NCBI RefSeq assembly: GCF_012911935.1
Contig: NZ_JAAXLA010000011.1
Span: 58,742-122,741, forward strand
Source of the DNA: Pseudonocardia acidicola
GTDB lineage: Bacteria; Actinomycetota; Actinomycetes; Mycobacteriales; Pseudonocardiaceae
Reading direction: 5' to 3'
DNA: 64,000 nucleotides
Below the pieces are notes generated by a model. The model made no database searches. It saw only the letters and a list, made by a program, of their open reading frames with translations, and was not told the DNA's origin. Position numbers and translations under genes: made by a program. Of this stretch, positions 51,866 to 61,366 are shown in pieces (position 1 is the first letter of the stretch; each line of letters begins with the position of its first letter).

Positions 51866-52900
51866 TCATCGCCGAGCCACGCTCGACAGCTCGATCGATT
51901 CGGCGGCGTTCGGTCTGATCTGCAGCTTGCCGCCGACGCCGCGCCGGAACATGTCCATCGCCTCGGCGTAGTCGGCCAGCGCGAACGCGTGGCTGATCAT
52001 CGGGATGCTCCTGATCGCGCCCGCGGCGAACATCTCGACCGCTCGGCCCAGCGTGTTCAGCGACGCTGCGGAGCCGACCATGCTGACCTCGTCACGGACG
52101 ATACTGATCGGCGAGTAGGTCGCTCTTGCCTCGGCAGGAGAGACCCCGAACTGCTGGAACGTGCCGCCGGGCTTCACCCGTGGCAGGCCGTCCTCGATGG
52201 CGGCCACCACCCCGCTGGCGTCGATCACGACGTCCCACTTGTCGCGGTCGAGGTCGTCGGCGCTCGCGGCGACCGTCTCCACGCCCACCTCGCGGGCGAG
52301 CTCGTGCCGGCTCTGATTGGGGTCGACCACGCAGACCGTGGCCGCGCCGGCCCGGGGTGCGAGCTGCGCAAGCAGCAGGCCCATGGTGCCGGCCCCGTAG
52401 ATGAGGTAGTGCTCGCCGAGTCGACGGGGCAGGACGTCGAAGGCCCGCATCGCGCAGGACAACGGCTCGATCATGGACGCCTGGTAGAGGTCGACCTCCG
52501 GCGGCAGGCGGTACGTGTTGCGCGCGGGGGCCCGCAGGAACTGCGCCGAGGCCCCGTTGTCGCGGGTGACCCCCATCGAGTTCCAGTGCAGGCAGAGGTT
52601 GTAGCGGCCGTTGACGCAGTAGTCGCACTCGCCGCAGGACAGCGTGGGGTCCACGGCGACCCGATCGCCGACGCCGAGCCGGGTGACCTCCGCCCCTACC
52701 GCCACTACGGTCCCGGTGGCTTCGTGACCGGGGATGATGGGGAACTCGGTGCCACCATAGTGGCCCTCGAACACGTGGATGTCGGTCCCGCAGATACCCA
52801 CGCCGGCTACCTCGATGACGACGTCCTTCGGGCCCGGGGTCGGGTCGAGGACCTCGGACACGGCGAGTTGGCCCGGCGCCTCGAATACGATCGCGCGCAT
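51866..52900 (-). CDS. Zinc-dependent sugar/polyol dehydrogenase (MDR family)
   Basis: The 344-residue enzyme resembles sorbitol/threonine dehydrogenases. It has G-I-C-G-T-D-I-H with catalytic Cys, P-G-H-E-A, the structural zinc loop C-G-E-C-D-Y-C-x6-C, and Rossmann motif Y-G-A-G-T-M-G-L. With the two Gfo/Idh/MocA genes upstream it suggests oxidation of a sugar or inositol-like substrate. Confidence 0.88.
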   Translation of the reverse strand: MRAIVFEAPGQLAVSEVLDPTPGPKDVVIEVAGVGICGTDIHVFEGHYGGTEFPIIPGHEATGTVVAVGAEVTRLGVGDRVAVDPTLSCGECDYCVNGRYNLCLHWNSMGVTRDNGASAQFLRAPARNTYRLPPEVDLYQASMIEPLSCAMRAFDVLPRRLGEHYLIYGAGTMGLLLAQLAPRAGAATVCVVDPNQSRHELAREVGVETVAASADDLDRDKWDVVIDASGVVAAIEDGLPRVKPGGTFQQFGVSPAEARATYSPISIVRDEVSMVGSAASLNTLGRAVEMFAAGAIRSIPMISHAFALADYAEAMDMFRRGVGGKLQIRPNAAESIELSSVARR

Positions 52901-52934
52901 TGCGTGATTACCAACCTCTCCAGATCGCGACGGA

Positions 52935-53927
52935 TCAAACGGACAGAAAAACCGGGTCGCCCGAGGCAGCGGACTCGAGCGCAGCCAAAGCGACCCGGGT
53001 CGCGAGGAGCCCGTCCCGGCCGGTGACGCTGGGCTGACGCTGCTCCCGGATGGCATCGAGGAATTCGTCGATCATCAGCTGGTTCGTGTCGAGGCCCCAG
53101 GGCACCCAACCGAAGGTGCGGTCGCCGCCGAACTGGGTCAGCTGCTGGCGGGTCGGATCGACGTCGACGGTGCCGCCGTCCGCGATAACGCTCAAGGCGA
53201 TCCCGCCCCACGTGGGGTAGCTCAGCGGGCGGTTCCAGCTGCAGTCGATCGAGGCGAAAACCCCCGAGGGGTAGCTGACCAGGACGAGCCCGGAAGTCTC
53301 CACCGTGACGATCTCGGCGTGGACGATGCGGTTTCCGACGGCGTAGACCTCCGTCGGCGCCTCGCCCATGATCCAGTTGACGATGTCTGCCAGATGGACG
53401 ATGTGGTCCATCATGGCGCCGCCGCCGGCGAGGCGGGGGTCGGCAAACCAGGAACGCTCGCGCAGCGGCATCACGCTCTGGTTCGTCCCGGAGAACGCCC
53501 GGATAGCGCCTAGCTCGCCCGTCGAGGTCATGCTGTGCAGCTGACGCACCGCAGGGTGGAACCGCACGGGGAACGCGGTCATGAGACTCACCCCGGCCTG
53601 CTCACAGGCGTCGACGATGGCGTCATTGTCCTCCGCGGACACGCCGAGCGGCTTCTCGCACAGCACGGCGACAGCGGCGGCGGCGGCGCGCTCGACCAGG
53701 GCACGATGGTGCAGGGTCTCAGCGCAGACGACGACCCCGTCCAGGTCCTCGCGCAGCAACCGGTCCACATCGCCGAAGAACGCGACGCTGTGCTGCGCTC
53801 CCCATGCGGCACCGCGCTCGGCGTCCCAGTCGTGCACACCGACCACCTCGGCGCCGGCGGCTCGCAGATTGACGATGTAGGCGTCCACGTGCAGATGCGC
53901 GACGCCGAGAATGCCGATGCGAGCCAT
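52935..53927 (-). CDS. Gfo/Idh/MocA-family oxidoreductase
   Basis: The 330-residue NAD(P)-dependent protein has G-I-L-G-V-A-H at the N-terminus in place of the usual G-x-G-x-x-G, so the second glycine is replaced and cofactor binding may differ. The E-K-P-L-G catalytic Lys motif is present at about 93-97. A second domain has G-G-G-A-M-M-D-H-I-V-H with the expected His. Its start is coupled to the previous gene (TGATG). Confidence 0.88.
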   Translation of the reverse strand: MARIGILGVAHLHVDAYIVNLRAAGAEVVGVHDWDAERGAAWGAQHSVAFFGDVDRLLREDLDGVVVCAETLHHRALVERAAAAAVAVLCEKPLGVSAEDNDAIVDACEQAGVSLMTAFPVRFHPAVRQLHSMTSTGELGAIRAFSGTNQSVMPLRERSWFADPRLAGGGAMMDHIVHLADIVNWIMGEAPTEVYAVGNRIVHAEIVTVETSGLVLVSYPSGVFASIDCSWNRPLSYPTWGGIALSVIADGGTVDVDPTRQQLTQFGGDRTFGWVPWGLDTNQLMIDEFLDAIREQRQPSVTGRDGLLATRVALAALESAASGDPVFLSV

Positions 53928-54922
53928 CAGCTGCCTCCTCCGAGGGGCCGGATACAGACGGGTTTCCCGGTTTGGGCGGATTCGCAGGTCGCCGCCGCTA
54001 ACTGGACCGCCTTCAGGGCGTCCAGCGCGGTGAGGGCCGGCCGCGCGTTGCCGTCAACGACATCGAGGAAGTGACGGACCTCGATCTCGAACGGATTGGC
54101 GGCCAACGCGATGTCCCCGAGCCCGGTCGAGGCGGCGCTGGCCGTGATGTGCCTGCGTACGGCCACCGGCGAGGTGTCATCGGAGGAGAAGCTGATCAGC
54201 CCACGGGAGCCAGCGATCTCGAGCAGCGTGCGGAACACGGGCCGGGGCTGTGCCCACGAGGCCTCGACATGACTGAGCGCGCCGCTCTCGTGCCGCAGGA
54301 TCGCGGTGCCGTGGCCGGCGCCCCCGGCGGCCGATTTCGCGAAAACGGTGCTGACATCGCCTGCGATCCAGCGCGCATAGTCCAGGTCGTGGATCATGAG
54401 ATCGAAGAAGATCCCGCCGGACTTGGCATCATCGGCGAACCAACTGCCCGGGCCGCGCTCGGGGGCGAACGACAGCCGCGAGAGCCGCAGCACGGCGGGG
54501 GCACCCAGCTCGCCGCTCGACACCGTCTCCCAGGCGGCCCGGTACTCGGGGCTGAACCGCAGGATGTGCCCCACCTGCAAGGGGACATCGGCGCGCTCGA
54601 AGGCCTCCAATACCGCCGAGCCCTCCGCCACGCTCAACGACAGCGGCTTTTCGCACAACGTCGGCTTGCCCGCGCGCGCCGCGGCCAGCGCCAGTTCGGC
54701 ATGGACGTGCGTCGGGGCGCAGATGTCGACGACGTCCACCGCCGAGAAGAAGTCGTCGAGATCGGTGTACAGGGGCGCACCGAACCGCCCGAGGTCACCG
54801 AGATCGGCTCCCCGTTCCCGGCAGAGAAAGGCCACCGGCGCCTCACCGATCGCCTGCCAGGCCTCGGCGTGCACCGTTCCCATGAAGCCGGTTCCGATGA
54901 TGCCCACTCTGCGTGCGCTCAC
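53927..54922 (-). CDS. Gfo/Idh/MocA-family oxidoreductase
   Basis: The 331-residue paralogue has the normal dinucleotide motif G-I-I-G-T-G-F-M-G, catalytic E-K-P-L-S and S-G-G-I-F-F-D-L-M-I-H-D-L-D. GTG 54922 is preferred because GAGGAG lies 8 bases before it; an upstream ATG at 54943 is possible. Two tandem Gfo/Idh enzymes often perform sequential oxidation and reduction on a cyclitol or keto-sugar. Confidence 0.9.
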   Translation of the reverse strand: MSARRVGIIGTGFMGTVHAEAWQAIGEAPVAFLCRERGADLGDLGRFGAPLYTDLDDFFSAVDVVDICAPTHVHAELALAAARAGKPTLCEKPLSLSVAEGSAVLEAFERADVPLQVGHILRFSPEYRAAWETVSSGELGAPAVLRLSRLSFAPERGPGSWFADDAKSGGIFFDLMIHDLDYARWIAGDVSTVFAKSAAGGAGHGTAILRHESGALSHVEASWAQPRPVFRTLLEIAGSRGLISFSSDDTSPVAVRRHITASAASTGLGDIALAANPFEIEVRHFLDVVDGNARPALTALDALKAVQLAAATCESAQTGKPVCIRPLGGGS

Positions 54923-55059
54923 CCGTACATCTCCTCTTCGCATGACGACGTCGTTCGGCCGGGGAAGCGAGGCAACTGCGCCTTCCGCGCGGGCGAACGG
55001 GCGGTTGGGGTCCGGCGGGGGAGGACCCGCGCGCCGGACCCCGTGGTCACGGCCAGGTG

Positions 55060-56286
55060 CTAGTGGGCTCTCCTGCGCCGCATGACCGCATCGAAGACCA
55101 CCGCGGCGATCAGCACTGCGCCGGTGATCATCAACTTGACCGGTGATGGCAGGGCCAGCAGATCCATGCCGTTGGAAATGGACCCGATGACGAGCGCACC
55201 GAGCAGGGCCGACCAGATGCTGCCCCGGCCACCGAACAGGCTGGTGCCGCCGATGACGGCACCAGCGATGGCGATCAGCAGGATGTCCCCGCTTCCGGCG
55301 GACTGGGTGACCGAGGTCAGTCGGGAGGCGGACAAGATCCCGCCGAGGGCGGCGAAGGCCGAGGCCAGCACGAACACCTGGACGGTGATCCGGTTGACGT
55401 TCATGCCGACCCGGGCGGCCGCCTGGGCGTCACCGCCGACAGCGTAGATCCGTCGGCCGAAGAGGGTCCGCTGCGCGACGAAGTCGGTGACGACCACGAG
55501 AGCCAGCACGATGACGACGCTCAGCGGGATGCCCCGGCTGACCCCGAACACCAGGATGACCGTGACGATGGCGACGGCCAGGATGCCCAGCCGCACGACG
55601 TCGATGATGGCCGGGACGTTCGGCAGACCCAACTGGGCGCGCCGCCGTCGTCGCCGGGCAGTCGCCGCACCCGTGGCCAGTACGACAGCCAGCGTCAGCA
55701 CCCAGCCGACCCATGGTTGGAAGAAGGTGTTGGTCAGCCCCAGGATCGAAGGATCGCCCAGGTTCATCGCGCCGGTGGAATCGAAGATCAGTAGCTGGAG
55801 GCCTTGCCAGCCGATGAGCCCTCCAAGGGTCACGACGAAGGAGGGGATGGCGAATGCCGCCACGATCAAGCCCTGGACCAGTCCGATCAGCAGACCACAG
55901 CACAGGGCCAGGATGATGGCTACGGGGCCGGGTAGCCCCGCATGAACGCTGAGCGCAGCCATGACCGTGGCCGCCAGCCCGCTGATCGACCCGACTGACA
56001 GATCGATGTGACCGATCAGCAGAACGAGGACGACGCCGATCGAGATCGTGGCCACGGCGGCGATCTGCAGCGCGAGGTTCGTCAGGTTCGTCGCTGACAG
56101 GAAGTTGGGATTCAGGAAGTAGAAGACCGCCCAGATCGCGGCGATGCCGACGAGGACCTGGGCGACGCCGACGTGCGTCGCGCTGTCTGCTCGCGCCAGT
56201 CCCCGCAGGATCGTCCGCACGGACGTCGGCGGCGCGGCGACGGCCTGATGCCCATCGAGGACGTCGTCGCTTACCTGTGTGCTCAT
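55060..56286 (-). CDS. Sugar ABC transporter permease (RbsC/XylH family)
   Basis: The 408-residue inner-membrane protein has about ten hydrophobic segments, the first at about 45-62. The family signature L-I-G-H-I-D-L-S-V-G-S-I-S-G-L is near 88-102, and the late G-A-V-I-G-G-T-S-L-F-G-G-R-G is present. A hydrophilic Arg-rich loop (about 205-220) is longer than usual, as in XylH. It overlaps the ATPase gene by ATGA. Confidence 0.92.
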   Translation of the reverse strand: MSTQVSDDVLDGHQAVAAPPTSVRTILRGLARADSATHVGVAQVLVGIAAIWAVFYFLNPNFLSATNLTNLALQIAAVATISIGVVLVLLIGHIDLSVGSISGLAATVMAALSVHAGLPGPVAIILALCCGLLIGLVQGLIVAAFAIPSFVVTLGGLIGWQGLQLLIFDSTGAMNLGDPSILGLTNTFFQPWVGWVLTLAVVLATGAATARRRRRRAQLGLPNVPAIIDVVRLGILAVAIVTVILVFGVSRGIPLSVVIVLALVVVTDFVAQRTLFGRRIYAVGGDAQAAARVGMNVNRITVQVFVLASAFAALGGILSASRLTSVTQSAGSGDILLIAIAGAVIGGTSLFGGRGSIWSALLGALVIGSISNGMDLLALPSPVKLMITGAVLIAAVVFDAVMRRRRAH

Positions 56287-57035
56287 TGTGCTGCCTCTGA
56301 GATCGCGACCCCGGCGCCGGTGATCGCCGCCACGACCTCGTCCTGATGCCGCGGGTCACCGGGGAATGACGCGACGTTGCGCCCGAGACGAAGCACCTCG
56401 ATCCGGTCCGCCACGGCGAAGACTTCGGCCAGGTTGTGACTGATGAGGATGACGGCGAGCCCACGCGCTTGCAGCCGGCGGATCAGGTCGATGACCTGCT
56501 GCTTCTGCGCGAGACCGAGGGCGGCCGTCGGTTCGTCCAGAATGATGACCTTCGGTTTTCCCAGTAGGCAGCGGGCGATGGCCACCGTTTGTCGCTGCCC
56601 ACCGGAGAGCCCACCGATGGGCACACGCAACGAGCGCGGCGTGATCGCCAGCTCCGCAAGCAAATCGGCTGTCTCGCGTTCCATCTCGAGCTCATCGATG
56701 AGCGAAAGCTTGCTGCGCTCGTGCCCGAGGAACAGGTTTGCCACGACGTCGAGGTTGTTGCAGAGCGCGAGATCCTGGTAAACGGTCGCGATCCCCAACT
56801 GCGCCGCGTCATTCGGATGCTGGATGCGGACGGGCCGGCCCTCGAAGATGATCTCGGCCGTGTCCGGGACGACGGTCCCCGACATCACCTTCACCAGGGT
56901 GGACTTACCGGCGCCGTTGTCACCGACGAGCGCAACGACCTCACCTGCGGAGATCGAGAACGAGGCGTCGTCGAGTGCACGCACCGCGCCGTAGGTCTTG
57001 CTAACTGACGCGAAACTCAGCAATGGTTCCGTCAT
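56283..57035 (-). CDS. Sugar ABC transporter ATP-binding protein
   Basis: The 250-residue single-domain ATPase has Walker A G-D-N-G-A-G-K-S-T at 39-46, signature L-S-G-G-Q-R-Q from 143, Walker B I-L-D-E-P-T and switch His200. RbsA/XylG proteins usually have two ABC domains; this one has only one, so it should act as a homodimer. ATG 57035 is set by GGAGAA upstream. Confidence 0.92.
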   Translation of the reverse strand: MTEPLLSFASVSKTYGAVRALDDASFSISAGEVVALVGDNGAGKSTLVKVMSGTVVPDTAEIIFEGRPVRIQHPNDAAQLGIATVYQDLALCNNLDVVANLFLGHERSKLSLIDELEMERETADLLAELAITPRSLRVPIGGLSGGQRQTVAIARCLLGKPKVIILDEPTAALGLAQKQQVIDLIRRLQARGLAVILISHNLAEVFAVADRIEVLRLGRNVASFPGDPRHQDEVVAAITGAGVAISEAAQ

Positions 57036-57079
57036 GGGGGGGTTCTCCGAGCGGAGATCGGGCGTTGTGTACGGCGGTG

Positions 57080-58198
57080 TCACAGCAGCCCGGCTCTCTG
57101 GCAGGCGGGCCGGTACTCGGCGGTGCAGACCGCGTCCACCGGCCAGAAGCCTTGGGGGACGAGCATGTCGCGGACATTCGAGAGCGTGATCACCTGGTTC
57201 TGCCAGAGATAAGCCTTGACCTGATGCCCGGACGGCGTCTGTGTCGTGCCGTTGATGATGCCGGCCGGTGGTTGCTGGCCCTTGGCGAGCGCGGCGGCGA
57301 GATCCGCGGTTTTGGCGGCGAAGACCTTGATGGGCAGGTTGATTGTGTTGTACTGCTCGCCCGCGAGAATCCGCTGTAGACCGGCAACGGCACCGTCCTG
57401 GCCGGTCGTCAGCCGGGTCGACGGGTCGATCCCTGCGTTCTTCATCGCCGCGATCGCGCCCCCAGCGAGCTGGTCATTGGCCGCATAGACGCCGACGAAG
57501 CCGTTGTTTCCAAGCTTGGCAATCGCCTGATCCATCTCCGACTGCGCGGTGGCCCCGTCCCAGTTCTTGGTGTCGTACTCAGCCGCGATTCTGAAACCAC
57601 TTTTGTCGATCACGGAATGCATGCCCGCCTTGTACTGCGACCCGAACGCGTCGCTGGGGTCGCCGTTCAACGCGACGAGGTTGCCCTCGGTCAGGCCCTT
57701 GGCCTTCAGACCGTCGACCAGACTCTGCGCCTGCTGCGCGCCGATGCCGAAGATGTCGGTGGTCACGCCGTAGTCGACACTGGGACTGTCGATGATGCTG
57801 GCATAGCTGATCGTCGTCACGCCGGCCTGGTGGAACTGGTTGACGATGTTGACCGCCGCGTCCTTGTCGATCGGCGCGATGACAGCGACGTCGACACCGT
57901 TGGTGATCGCGGCCTGGGCCTGCGCCAGCTGGGTATCCGCGGACCCCTTTGCGTTGTACGCGGTGATGGTGCAGTCCGGACACACTCGCTTGAGCTCGGC
58001 TTCGAAGACAGGCTTGTCCTGCTGCTCCCAGCGGACGGTGACGAGATCGGGCATCAGGAACGCGATGCGGCCCTGGTGTTGCGTACCTCCGGCCGGGGAT
58101 CCCGAGCTCTGGGTGGCGCAACCGGTCAGGCCGACCGCGGCGGCCAGTGCGGTCGCGGCCGCCGCGCGGATCAACCGCCCTCGTGGCGATGTGCTCAT
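57080..58198 (-). CDS. Sugar ABC transporter substrate-binding lipoprotein
   Basis: The 372-residue type I periplasmic-binding protein has a lipoprotein signal (R-G-R-L-I-R-A then a hydrophobic core) and lipobox L-T-G-C near residue 27. The mature protein shows I-A-F-L-M-P-D, D-V-A-V-I-A-P-I-D-K-D and V-Y-A-A-N-D, typical of the xylose/ribose-binding family. ATG 58198 follows CAGGAGAG. It is the extracytoplasmic receptor of the adjacent permease and ATPase. Confidence 0.92.
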   Translation of the reverse strand: MSTSPRGRLIRAAAATALAAAVGLTGCATQSSGSPAGGTQHQGRIAFLMPDLVTVRWEQQDKPVFEAELKRVCPDCTITAYNAKGSADTQLAQAQAAITNGVDVAVIAPIDKDAAVNIVNQFHQAGVTTISYASIIDSPSVDYGVTTDIFGIGAQQAQSLVDGLKAKGLTEGNLVALNGDPSDAFGSQYKAGMHSVIDKSGFRIAAEYDTKNWDGATAQSEMDQAIAKLGNNGFVGVYAANDQLAGGAIAAMKNAGIDPSTRLTTGQDGAVAGLQRILAGEQYNTINLPIKVFAAKTADLAAALAKGQQPPAGIINGTTQTPSGHQVKAYLWQNQVITLSNVRDMLVPQGFWPVDAVCTAEYRPACQRAGLL

Positions 58199-58324
58199 CA
58201 AGCTCTCCTGGTTTCGTGAATGACGATGGGGCGCCGCCTTCGGATGGCCCTTAGATCCGGCGCGTTCGGATGTGTCCTGGTGACTCCGGGGCCCGGCGCG
58301 AGAGGGGTCACCTCCTCCGAGCTG

Positions 58325-60352
58325 CTAGAAGGTGCGGGCGAACTCGTAGGCCTCCGCGATGACGTCGCGCAGCAGGCGGGGAGCGATGCAGTCACCAAGG
58401 CGATGGATCGTGCGGGTGCGAGCTCGGGCCCGCCACGTCAGGTAGAGCGTCTCGTCGGATCGTCGCCCGACCGCGGGCACGATGAGGTCGAGACCGGAGA
58501 GCTCGGTCGGCTGTCCGGTGTAGACATCCTCCAACCGGGCCACGCCGTCCTTGAAGCCGGCGAACCGGGTCGTTGCCAGGATGTGGATGTTCTTCTGCAC
58601 GGCCCGCCGATAGAACAGGGTGCGGTTCGCGGCCTCTAGCGAGTGCCCGGCGCTGAAGTGCTCCGAGACCAGCCAGACCTCGCTGCCGGCGTTCGCGAGG
58701 AACTCGGCCGTGCCGGCGCCCTCCCACAGGCCCGTGCCGTCGACAACGAGTGCCTTCGGACCCGGCACGCGCGCGCCCGAGAGCACTTCGTCGACTGTGG
58801 CGACCAGCGCGCCGTCGAGGTCTCTGATGGCCCGGGAGTTGAAGTGATCCAGCCCGGCTTCCGTCTCCTGGGCGGTCACGGGCAGGTTGGGCGCGACGCG
58901 CGACAGGGCCGGTACCGATCCGGTGGCCACGACGATGGCGTCCGCCTCGATCTCGTCGAGCATGTCCGCGGTGATCTCCACGCCGAGGTGAACCTCCACC
59001 CGCAGCCGCTTCAGCATCCGCTTCAGGTGCTCGACGACTTCGAGGATCTCGACGTGGTGGGGCTGCTTCTCCGCGAGGAGCAGCTGCCCGCCGAGCTCGG
59101 TTCCCTTCTCGAACAGCGAGACCCGGTGGCCCCGACGGGCCAGGGTCTCCGCAGCCTTCAGGCCGGCCGGACCGCCCCCGATGACCACCACAGTCCGCGG
59201 GCCGGCGGTGGGGGTCATCAGCCGCTCGCTGAACAGCCGCTCGCGACCAGCAGCCGGATTGTGGTCGCAGCGGATCTGCTGCTCCTGGGCGACCTGGAAG
59301 ATGCAGGAGTCGTTCCCGCCGATACAGAAGCGGATCTCGTCGTCGCGCCCTTCGGTTGCCTTCTTCGCGGTGGCCGGATCGGCGATGAGCTGCCGGGCCA
59401 TGCCGATGAGGTCGGCCTCGCCGAGGCCGAGGATGCGTTCGGCCATCTCCGGTTGCTTGACGCGCCCGAACGAGATGACGGGCTTGCTGACGGTCTCCTT
59501 CAACCGCGCGGTGAGGTGGCGGAAGCTGCCTTCGTCGAACACAGTCGGCGGGATCTGCATCCAGTAGCTCGACGAGGTTCCGGCGTCGGCGTTGAAGTAA
59601 TCCACGTCGCCGGTTCGGTCGAGGTGACTCGCCATCTGCAGGCCGTATTCGGTGTCGTACCCCCAGTCGGTGTACTCGTTCAGGCAGATCCGCGTCCCCA
59701 CCACGAAATCGGCCGAGGTGACCGCACGGATCGCCCGGAGGACCTCGACCGACAGCCGCATCCTGCCCTCGAAGGACCTTCCGAACTGGTCGGTTCGCTG
59801 GTTCAGAAACGGAGCCGCGAATGCGTGCAGGAGACCGTCGTGCCCGATCTTGACCTCGACGCCGTCGAAGCCGGCCTCCTCCGCGATCCGCGCCGACCGC
59901 GCGTAGTGGTCGATGACCTCGTGGATCTCGTCGAGGTCCATGGCCTTGGTCGGATGAACGCTGGAGGGTTCCGGCATCTGCGTGGGCCCCCACAGCAGCC
60001 GGGGCCGCACCGACAACGAGTCGGGGCCGCAGTGCACGAGTTGACTGAAGATTTTCGCACCGTGGCGATGCACCGCACGGACGATCTTGCTGTAGGCGGG
60101 GAGATTTCCGCGATCCCACGCATTGACCGTCTGGCGCGAGGTGCGCCCCGTGGGATGCACCGCCTGGCTCTCGACGATGATCAGACCCACCCCGCCGGCG
60201 GCCCGCTCCTCGTAGTAGGCGCGCTGGTGGTCGGACGGGGCGCCGGCCTCACCCAGTGCGGTGAAGTGGGGCTGAAACACGAATCGGTTCCGGAGGCTAA
60301 CATTGCGGATCGTGAACGGGCTCGTCAGCACCGGCCACTTGCTCGAGGTCAC
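58325..60352 (-). CDS. NADH:flavin oxidoreductase / 2,4-dienoyl-CoA reductase-like
   Basis: The 675-residue enzyme has an OYE-like FMN barrel (about 1-335; F-Q-P-H-F, G-F-D-G-V-E-V-K, G-M-A-R-Q-L-I-A-D-P), an iron-sulfur segment, and FAD/NAD(P)H domains starting V-V-V-I-G-G-G-P-A-G. The 4Fe-4S motif should be C-x2-C-x3-C-x11-C; here it is Cys343, Gly346, Cys350, Cys362, so one ligand Cys is replaced. GTG 60352 follows AAAGGAG. Relatives reduce enones or demethylate amines. Its role in a sugar operon is unclear. Confidence 0.88.
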   Translation of the reverse strand: MTSSKWPVLTSPFTIRNVSLRNRFVFQPHFTALGEAGAPSDHQRAYYEERAAGGVGLIIVESQAVHPTGRTSRQTVNAWDRGNLPAYSKIVRAVHRHGAKIFSQLVHCGPDSLSVRPRLLWGPTQMPEPSSVHPTKAMDLDEIHEVIDHYARSARIAEEAGFDGVEVKIGHDGLLHAFAAPFLNQRTDQFGRSFEGRMRLSVEVLRAIRAVTSADFVVGTRICLNEYTDWGYDTEYGLQMASHLDRTGDVDYFNADAGTSSSYWMQIPPTVFDEGSFRHLTARLKETVSKPVISFGRVKQPEMAERILGLGEADLIGMARQLIADPATAKKATEGRDDEIRFCIGGNDSCIFQVAQEQQIRCDHNPAAGRERLFSERLMTPTAGPRTVVVIGGGPAGLKAAETLARRGHRVSLFEKGTELGGQLLLAEKQPHHVEILEVVEHLKRMLKRLRVEVHLGVEITADMLDEIEADAIVVATGSVPALSRVAPNLPVTAQETEAGLDHFNSRAIRDLDGALVATVDEVLSGARVPGPKALVVDGTGLWEGAGTAEFLANAGSEVWLVSEHFSAGHSLEAANRTLFYRRAVQKNIHILATTRFAGFKDGVARLEDVYTGQPTELSGLDLIVPAVGRRSDETLYLTWRARARTRTIHRLGDCIAPRLLRDVIAEAYEFARTF

Positions 60353-60431
60353 TGCCTTACTCCTTTGACGACCACCCCGGCGGGATGATGCTGCCGTTAT
60401 TCGGGACGCAGGACCCGGTCGCGTCAGTGCG

Positions 60432-61313
60432 TCAGGCGCCGATGGCGGAGGACTGGAAGTTCACGACGTCCAGCACCGTGAGCATGAATTTCTTCGAGAA
60501 GCGGGTATCCACGAAGAACCGTTCGCGGGAGCTCTCGTAGTCCTCGGATTCGTCCTGGCAGAGCTCGATCATCAGCGGGCGCGCGTAGCCGATGTCGGTA
60601 AGGGCACGGATGAAACCGGGAAAGTCGATCTCGCCTCGGCCGGGGACGACGACCGGGCTGGAACCGGCGCCGTCCCGGATGTGCACGTGCCGCACGAGGC
60701 CGCCCAGTGCGCGTGTGACGTCCGTGGCGTCCTCGTCGGCGACCACGACGTGGCTGGGATCCAGCGTGATGAAGAGGTTGGGATGGGCGACGAGGTCGAA
60801 GAAGTCGGTCGTCGTCCGCAGATCGTGGGTCAGCATCTCGAGGTGCGGGCCCTCGATGTGCAGCTCCACTCCGGCCTGCTCGGCGTGCGAAGCGAGCTCG
60901 CGCACGGCGGGGGCGACGTACGCGACATTGTCCCCCCAGTCGGTCCCACGCAGCAGCTTGCCCGACTGAATCGTGACCGCGTAGCCACCCAGAGCGCGGC
61001 ACACGTCGATGGACCGGCGAATGTAGGCGATGCCCTGCTCGCGTTCCCAGGCGACATTGAGATAGCCGCCGCCGGCGTTGACCGCGGCCAGCTTCAGGCC
61101 GGCAGCGTCGAGCTCGTCACGGACTTCCTTGACGTGGTCGTCGCCGGCGTGAAGCGCGTCCAGATGCAATGCGCTGAAAAGTCCCTCGCCGACGGTGAAG
61201 GGGCGCAGCATTCCCAGGTCGATCCACTCGAACCCCATGGAGGAGATCAAGTGGAGTGCCTCGGCACGCGGCAGGCGCGCGAAGCACAGGCTGGAACAGC
61301 CGATGTCGTACAT
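60432..61313 (-). CDS. Sugar phosphate isomerase/epimerase (xylose-isomerase-like TIM barrel)
   Basis: The 293-residue AP-endonuclease-2-type TIM barrel has metal ligands suggested by H-I-E-G-P-H-L-E, T-L-D-P-S-H, H-V-H-I-R-D-G-A-G and the late M-I-E-L-C. Relatives include inosose isomerases, 3-keto-sugar epimerases and IolE/IolH. Together with two Gfo/Idh genes it points to cyclitol or keto-sugar catabolism. GGAAG precedes the ATG. Confidence 0.87.
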   Translation of the reverse strand: MYDIGCSSLCFARLPRAEALHLISSMGFEWIDLGMLRPFTVGEGLFSALHLDALHAGDDHVKEVRDELDAAGLKLAAVNAGGGYLNVAWEREQGIAYIRRSIDVCRALGGYAVTIQSGKLLRGTDWGDNVAYVAPAVRELASHAEQAGVELHIEGPHLEMLTHDLRTTTDFFDLVAHPNLFITLDPSHVVVADEDATDVTRALGGLVRHVHIRDGAGSSPVVVPGRGEIDFPGFIRALTDIGYARPLMIELCQDESEDYESSRERFFVDTRFSKKFMLTVLDVVNFQSSAIGA

Positions 61314-61366
61314 AGCTTCCTTTACGGATCAATATCCACAGCGGACAGGACGGCTCCTGGGTGGAG

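Noticed and set aside
58643..60388. 581-codon forward frame
   Set aside because: Shadow of the OYE-like reductase.
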